Assembly: GCF_001425165.1 (NCBI RefSeq)
Contig: NZ_LMDU01000012.1
Span: 325,036-389,035 of the forward strand
Direction: 5' to 3'
DNA length: 64,000 nucleotides
From: Pelomonas sp. Root405
Lineage (GTDB): Bacteria; Pseudomonadota; Gammaproteobacteria; Burkholderiales; Burkholderiaceae_C
This document shows, piece by piece, positions 59,057 to 64,000 of this stretch. The notes under the pieces are model-generated. The model saw nothing but the letters and a program-made list of their open reading frames with translations, was not told the DNA's origin and did not search any database. Position numbers and translations under genes: made by a program. How positions within the stretch are numbered: position 1 is the first letter of the stretch; each line of letters opens with the position of its first letter.

Positions 59057-61774
59057 TTAGAAGCCGTAGGCTGCGCGAATGAACAATGCGCGGCCCAATG
59101 GGTCGCTGTACCGCGGGTCATAGCCACGCTGTGAGCGATTCGACTGATTGGAGAACGACGGGTCTTTATCGAACAAGTTCTTGACGCCGACCGTCAGGGA
59201 GGACAGTTTGTTGAACTTGTAGGTCGCCGACACGTCTACCAAGGTGTATGCCTCGACATCGCCATAGAAGGACGCGCCGCCAACGACCGTAGACGGGTCG
59301 TTCTGGTCGCGGTAGCCGCTCTGGTGACGCATGCTGGCGCGCACGCCAAGCTTGTCCAGAGCCCACGCAGCGCTCAGGTTGTGCTTCCACTTGAAGACGG
59401 GACTGCCGTCGCTGTAGATGCCAACGTTCTCCTTGAACGGATCGCTCGGGTTCGTTTGGTACTGGTAGCCACGAACATACGTCCCGTCATACGCGAGCGA
59501 CAAACCACCCCACCCGCCGAGCTTCATGTTGTAGCCCGCAGTCAGGTCGAAGCCGTTGGTGTGGATCTTGCCGATGTTGTCGTTGGTTTGGATGATGTAG
59601 CCGATAGCCGGGCTGTTGTTGTCCAGGCCGGCGCAGCGGTTCAGCGTGTTTTGAACCGCAACGGGCAAGGCATTGCAGCGCACGAAATTGGCCGCGTAGC
59701 GAGCGGAGTTCGCGATGATCGTGTCGATCGGCAGCACATTGATCTGGTCACGCAGCTTGATGTTCCAGTAGTCGACCGAGAATGTCAGGTCCTTGATCGG
59801 CTCGAAAGCCGCACCGATGGTGAAGGTTTTCGACTTCTCGGGCTTGAGCGTAGTGCTGCCCCCGAGTTGAACCTGCGGCTGCAGACCGCAGTCACGGCTC
59901 TGGACGCCACCGAGAGAGCCGATGGCCTTGCCAGCGGCGTCGCACAGCAGCGGGTCGTTCTTGGCGCCAGCCGAGAAGGTCACGGTTTGCGGGGCGTAAA
60001 GGTCATCCAGGCCAGGCGCGCGGAAGCCCGTGTTGTAGGAACCGCGCAGCACGATTTCCTTGATCGGCTGGAAGCGGATGCCGATCTTCGGGTTGGTTGA
60101 CTTGCCGGCGTCCGAGTAGTCGTCGGTGCGGATGGCAAGCTGGACTTCAACGTTCTTCCAGACCGGCAGCAGCAGCTCCGCGCCGTAGGCCTTCACGTCA
60201 CGGTCGCCGCCTTTGTGGTTGGGCGAACGGCCGGCCGATGGAATGCTGGTGACGACATCGTCGTTGGTGTCGAAACGGTACTCTTCCTTGCGGAACTCGG
60301 CTGCCAGCGCGACCGCTGCAGTGCCGCCCGGAAGAGCGAACAGGTCACGGCTGCCGCGTATGTCGATGCTGCGCGTCTCGCCGACGGCAAAGCCAAACAC
60401 GCCCTTGCGCTTCGCCTGCTGGATGACGGCCTGCTCCGCTGCGGTCGCATCGCGGAAGGGGTTCAGGTTACCGGCAGCTACTTGCTGGCGAACGAAAGGA
60501 GCGCTGACATAGCCGTCGACAGCGGCGTCATTGCCGGTGCTGCGGGACAGCATCGCGCCCACACGGTAGTCCCAGCTGGCAAGGACGCCGCTCAGGTCGG
60601 CCACCACGCGCTTGGCGGCTGAGTTCGACTCGTTGGTACGTGGACCTGCGGGCACCATGCGCCAACCGACGTTGATCGGACGGGTGGTGATGAGATCCGG
60701 GATCCCGGTCGGATATGCCGGATTGCCCGGGTTGATCGTGATGCCGCTCACCGGGTCGGGCGCGACGCGCGAGACGTTGCGGTTCTCAGTTGCAAGGCCT
60801 TCCAGCGTCAGCACATGGTCGTCAGCAAGCTTGAGGCCGAGGCGGCCGGAGATGGTGTTCTGCTTGGTGTCCGGAATGATGTCGATGGTCGAACTGAAGT
60901 CGAACACGCAGGCGTTCGGGTTCGTCGGGTTCACCAGCGACAGCGGCGCAGCGCAGTTCGGTGCGGTCGGGTTGAAAGCGCGCGTCTCGCGGCCGTTGGG
61001 GAAGTTCGCCGACACCGGCACCGCGAAGTCACCAGTGAAATTGCCCGGAAACGTCGTGCCCGAGTTGCCGTTCACGCCTCGGCTTGGGATGATGCCGGTC
61101 CGGGCGAAGTCACGGTCCAGGGCGCGCACGCGCGACTGGCGACGACTGTCGAAAGAGCCCCAGAAGTTGAATCTGTCCTTCTCCAGGTCGCCGAATCCCA
61201 CGGTGACTGAGCCGCCTTCCTTCTGCCCGCCTTCCTTCTTGGGCTTGGTCATCTCGGCCACGATCTGGCCGCCGCGGAAGTTGGACTTGGTAATGAAGTT
61301 GATGACACCGCCGATCGCATCGGTGCCGTACACAGCGGACGCCCCGTCACGGAGCACTTCGACGCGTTCGATGACGGCGAAAGGAATGGAGTTCAGATCG
61401 ACTGCGTTGGCATCGAACGCGAACGACGTCATGCGGCGGCCATTCAGCAGGACCAGGGTCTTGTTGCTACCCAGGCCACGCAGATTGGCATAGGCAGCAC
61501 CGCCAGTGCTCGAACCGATGGAGTTGGTGCCGGGCGTGCTGGACTGACTGGCGGACAGCAGTTCCATGATGCCTTCAACGCTCGTGACGCCTTGCTGACG
61601 CAGGTCGTCAACCTTCACGACAGTGATCGGCAGCGCGCCTTCATCATTGACCGAGCGGCGGATTGCTGAGCCCGTGATTTCCACGCGCTCCAATGTTTGC
61701 TGAGCGAAAGCCGGCTGGGTGGCGGCGGCAAGACAAGCAAGCGCGGCTGCGCCGACGGCATGACGTTTGAACAT
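59057..61774 (-). CDS. TonB-dependent receptor, third of the tandem trio
   Basis: A 905-residue outer-membrane receptor: signal peptide to about residue 24 (ATQPAFA), LERVEITGSAIRR start, plug motifs NKTLVLLNGRRM and VEVLRDGASAVYGTDAIGG. The C-terminus is ALFIRAAYGF. Plug wording (QGVTSVEGIMELLSASQ) and the barrel end (KDPSFSNQSNRSQ) are close to receptor 1, suggesting an older duplication. Upstream, 91 bases before the ATG, lies the second copy of the bipartite element. Ligand unknown. Confidence 0.9.
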   Translation of the reverse strand: MFKRHAVGAAALACLAAATQPAFAQQTLERVEITGSAIRRSVNDEGALPITVVKVDDLRQQGVTSVEGIMELLSASQSSTPGTNSIGSSTGGAAYANLRGLGSNKTLVLLNGRRMTSFAFDANAVDLNSIPFAVIERVEVLRDGASAVYGTDAIGGVINFITKSNFRGGQIVAEMTKPKKEGGQKEGGSVTVGFGDLEKDRFNFWGSFDSRRQSRVRALDRDFARTGIIPSRGVNGNSGTTFPGNFTGDFAVPVSANFPNGRETRAFNPTAPNCAAPLSLVNPTNPNACVFDFSSTIDIIPDTKQNTISGRLGLKLADDHVLTLEGLATENRNVSRVAPDPVSGITINPGNPAYPTGIPDLITTRPINVGWRMVPAGPRTNESNSAAKRVVADLSGVLASWDYRVGAMLSRSTGNDAAVDGYVSAPFVRQQVAAGNLNPFRDATAAEQAVIQQAKRKGVFGFAVGETRSIDIRGSRDLFALPGGTAAVALAAEFRKEEYRFDTNDDVVTSIPSAGRSPNHKGGDRDVKAYGAELLLPVWKNVEVQLAIRTDDYSDAGKSTNPKIGIRFQPIKEIVLRGSYNTGFRAPGLDDLYAPQTVTFSAGAKNDPLLCDAAGKAIGSLGGVQSRDCGLQPQVQLGGSTTLKPEKSKTFTIGAAFEPIKDLTFSVDYWNIKLRDQINVLPIDTIIANSARYAANFVRCNALPVAVQNTLNRCAGLDNNSPAIGYIIQTNDNIGKIHTNGFDLTAGYNMKLGGWGGLSLAYDGTYVRGYQYQTNPSDPFKENVGIYSDGSPVFKWKHNLSAAWALDKLGVRASMRHQSGYRDQNDPSTVVGGASFYGDVEAYTLVDVSATYKFNKLSSLTVGVKNLFDKDPSFSNQSNRSQRGYDPRYSDPLGRALFIRAAYGF

Positions 61775-61864
61775 CGATGAACTCCTAACATTTGATGGCG
61801 GCTTGCACACCTGATGGGCGGCAGGCAAGGTCTAGCCCGGCCGTGTGCCGGGAAGAGCGCATAA

Positions 61865-61913
61865 AGTGTGAGGAAAGTTTCAACCGCGCTGCTGAGGGTT
61901 CGCCCCAATTGAG
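61865..61913 (-). promoter_or_regulatory. Conserved bipartite upstream element of TonB receptor 3
   Basis: AGTGTGAGGAAAGTTT is identical to the box upstream of receptor 2. After the same 11-base gap comes CTGAGGGTTC-GCCCCAATTGAG, which differs from the receptor 2 box at three of 22 positions. The 11 spacer bases are not conserved, which argues for two protein-contact boxes and not recent duplication of the whole region. Confidence 0.7.
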
Positions 61914-62068
61914 TTGACTCGCGTCGTGGACACCTATTGCGGGCCTTTCTGCCAGTGTGCGAAGTCATGGCGCGGCTTGCGTCTACGCGGACGCAGACGT
62001 AGTTGCGTCGCAACACTCGCAGCGTTTTTTTGACGCATCAGGTCACCTAGCCTACCAAGGCGCGCGTC

Positions 62069-64000
62069 TCAGCCCTGTTTCACCTTCGAACGCCACGCAT
62101 GCAGCAGCGGCTCGGTGTATCCACTCGGTTGCGCCTCACCCTTGAACACGAGATCCAGCGCCGCCTGCATCGCCGCGCCCTGCGGGCTGTCCGCCAGCGA
62201 CCGGTACAGCGGATCGCCCGCGTTCTGGCCGTCCACCACCTTGGCCATGCGGGCAAAGGTCTCGCGCACCTGCTCCGCGCTGACGACGCCGTGGCGCAGC
62301 CAGTTGGCGATGTGCTGGCTGCTGATGCGCAGCGTCGCGCGGTCTTCCATCAGGCCGACGCCATTGATGTCGGGCACCTTGGAGCAGCCCACGCCCTGGT
62401 CGATCCAGCGCACCACATAGCCGAGGATGCCCTGCACGTTGTTGTCGAGCTCCTGCTGGCGCTGTTCGGCCGTCCAATCCGCCTTCGGCGCGACGGGAAT
62501 GGTCAGCAGCGCATTCAAGATGCCTTCGTGCTCGGCGGCCAAGTCGACCTTCTCCAGGTTCTGCTGCACCGCGGCCACGTTGACCTGGTGGTAGTGCAGC
62601 GCATGCAGCGTCGCGGCGGTGGGTGACGGCACCCAGGCGGTGTTGGCGCCAGCCTTGGGATGGCCGATCTTCTGCTCCAGCATGGCGGCCATCAGGTCGG
62701 GCATGGCCCACATGCCCTTGCCGATCTGGGCGCGGCCCCGCAGGCCGCAAGCCAAGCCCGTCAGCACGTTGCTGCGCTCATAGGCGGTGATCCAGCTCGT
62801 CGTCTTCATGTCGCCCTTGCGCAGCATCGGGCCGGCGCGCATGGCGGTGTGCATCTCGTCGCCGGTGCGGTCCAGGAAGCCGGTGTTGATGAAGGCCACG
62901 CGGCTGGCGGCGGCGGCGATGCAGGCCTTCAGGTTGACCGAGGTGCGGCGCTCCTCGTCCATGATGCCCAGCTTGACCGTGCTGTCGGGCAAGCCCAGCA
63001 GCTGTTCGACGCGCGTGAACAGCTCGGCGGCGAAGGCCACCTCGGCGGGCCCGTGCATCTTGGGCTTGACGATGTAGACCGAGCCCGTCCGGGAATTGCC
63101 CCGGCGCTTCAGGTCGTGCATGGCAATCGTCGTCGTGACGACCGCATCCATGATGCCTTCGGGAATCTCGCTGCCATCGTCCAAGAGGATGGCCGGGTTG
63201 GTCATCAGGTGGCCGACATTGCGCACGAACATCAGCGAGCGGCCATGCAGCGTGACCTTGCCGCCGTTGGGCGCGGTATAGACGCGGTCAGCGTTCAGTC
63301 GCCGCGTGAAGCTCTTGCCGCCCTTGGCGACTTCCTCGGTCAGCGTGCCCTGCTGGATGCCCAGCCAGTTGCGATAGGCCAGCAGCTTGTCTTGGGCGTC
63401 GACGGCGGCGACCGAGTCTTCCAGGTCGAGGATGGTCGACAGGGCCGACTCCAGCACGATGTCGGCGATGCCGGCGGGATCGGTCTTGCCAATGGGCGTC
63501 GAGCGGTCGATGCGGATGTCCAGGTGCAGGCCGTGGTGCACCAGCAGCACGCTGCTGGGCGCTTCCGGCGCGCCCTGGTAGCCGGCGAAGGCCGCCGCGT
63601 CGGCCAGGCCGGTCACGTCGCCCGAGGCCAGCGTGATGGACAGTTGGTCGCCCTCGATGCGATAGGCCACGGCCTGGCCGTGCGACCCTTCGGCCAGCGG
63701 TGCGGCTTGGTCCAGCACCTGCCGCGCATAGGCGACGACACGCGCGCCGCGCACCGGGTTGTAGGCACCGGCGCGGGTGGCACCGTCCGTCTCGGGAATC
63801 GCGTCCGTGCCGTAGAGCGCGTCGTACAGCGAACCCCAGCGCGCATTCGCCGCATTCAGCGCATAGCGCGCATTCAGGATGGGAACGACGAGTTGCGGGC
63901 CGGCCTGCAGCGCCAGTTCGGCATCCACATTGGCCGTCGTGGCTTGCACTTGCTCGGGCGCCTCGACCAGGTAGCCGATGCGCTGCAGGAAGGCGCGGTA
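62069..64000 (-). CDS. glcB: Malate synthase G, 5' end beyond the window
   Basis: The visible 643 residues are the bulk of malate synthase G, which condenses glyoxylate and acetyl-CoA to malate. [32 protein letters not shown] near the left of the visible protein, [16 protein letters not shown] and [17 protein letters not shown] are diagnostic; full-length enzymes are about 725 residues, so some 80 N-terminal residues lie to the right. It is the glyoxylate-bypass or glycolate-pathway enzyme, fitting with pckG and the acetyl-CoA-producing operon. No clear terminator was found after the stop. Confidence 0.95.
   Translation of the reverse strand, partial: YRAFLQRIGYLVEAPEQVQATTANVDAELALQAGPQLVVPILNARYALNAANARWGSLYDALYGTDAIPETDGATRAGAYNPVRGARVVAYARQVLDQAAPLAEGSHGQAVAYRIEGDQLSITLASGDVTGLADAAAFAGYQGAPEAPSSVLLVHHGLHLDIRIDRSTPIGKTDPAGIADIVLESALSTILDLEDSVAAVDAQDKLLAYRNWLGIQQGTLTEEVAKGGKSFTRRLNADRVYTAPNGGKVTLHGRSLMFVRNVGHLMTNPAILLDDGSEIPEGIMDAVVTTTIAMHDLKRRGNSRTGSVYIVKPKMHGPAEVAFAAELFTRVEQLLGLPDSTVKLGIMDEERRTSVNLKACIAAAASRVAFINTGFLDRTGDEMHTAMRAGPMLRKGDMKTTSWITAYERSNVLTGLACGLRGRAQIGKGMWAMPDLMAAMLEQKIGHPKAGANTAWVPSPTAATLHALHYHQVNVAAVQQNLEKVDLAAEHEGILNALLTIPVAPKADWTAEQRQQELDNNVQGILGYVVRWIDQGVGCSKVPDINGVGLMEDRATLRISSQHIANWLRHGVVSAEQVRETFARMAKVVDGQNAGDPLYRSLADSPQGAAMQAALDLVFKGEAQPSGYTEPLLHAWRSKVKQG

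Noticed and set aside
61990-62031. Possible terminator GTTGCG-T-CGCAAC followed by seven T residues
   Set aside because: The hairpin loop is a single base, too tight to form, and the T-run orientation does not match the end of the malate synthase gene on the minus strand.

Overview
The window is high-GC, densely coded DNA from a betaproteobacterium. The gene content fits the Burkholderiales, most like the Roseateles/Pelomonas/Rubrivivax (Sphaerotilaceae) group. Pointers are the many large TonB-dependent receptors, a PEP-CTERM exported protein with a PEP-CTERM-type CAAX-like protease, GTP-dependent PEP carboxykinase, malate synthase G and short (ATGA-type) gene overlaps. This assignment is inferred from gene content. 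No rRNA, tRNA, CRISPR array, prophage or insertion sequence was recognised.

Layout. (1) 0.5-5.4 kb, minus strand: amidohydrolase, YiaA-like membrane protein, exported hypothetical, DUF2145 protein and an LplT-like transporter fused to a PlsC-type acyltransferase; the last three genes overlap. (2) 5.5-7 kb: HTH regulator and CPBP protease, convergent. (3) 7-13.1 kb: a likely trehalose uptake locus of trehalase, MFS permease and TonB-dependent receptor, with two LacI-type operator-like palindromes upstream of the receptor. A 636-bp imperfect palindrome lies between permease and receptor. (4) 13.2-20.8 kb: SEC-C protein, phosphoesterase, EamA exporter, outer-membrane-like protein, divergent glpD/glpK, GDT1-family manganese exporter and VOC protein. 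(5) 21-28.9 kb: YafY-type regulator, then a minus-strand series with a Cys-rich copper-binding protein, a hybrid sensor kinase, a three-module iron protein (VioB-like ferritin fold, Fer4_19, two CDGSH) and an acyltransferase-3. (6) 29-36 kb: BON protein, beta-barrel protein, two near-identical small membrane proteins flanking a secreted beta-helix protein, and pckG. (7) 36-47.7 kb: PEP-CTERM protein, YbdK-type ligase overlapping a CPA2 antiporter, MOSC plus beta-helix protein, Old Yellow Enzyme, rlmJ, LacI regulator, M14 carboxypeptidase and a LytS/LytTR pair. (8) 47.8-51.2 kb: a compact beta-oxidation operon (hydratase, hydroxyacyl-CoA dehydrogenase, thiolase) behind a TetR-type palindrome. 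(9) 51.4-64 kb: a geranylgeranyl-reductase-like flavoprotein, three consecutive TonB-dependent receptors (each followed by a clear intrinsic terminator, two sharing a conserved 49-bp upstream element), and malate synthase G running off the right edge.

The genes suggest a heterotroph that scavenges oligomers through TonB receptors, uses glycerol, acyl-CoAs and C2 units (glpDK, beta-oxidation, malate synthase, pckG) and exports proteins by the PEP-CTERM route. The most novel-looking items are the iron-protein fusion and its operon, the giant palindrome, the dispersed 3'-end repeat and the shared receptor-upstream element.
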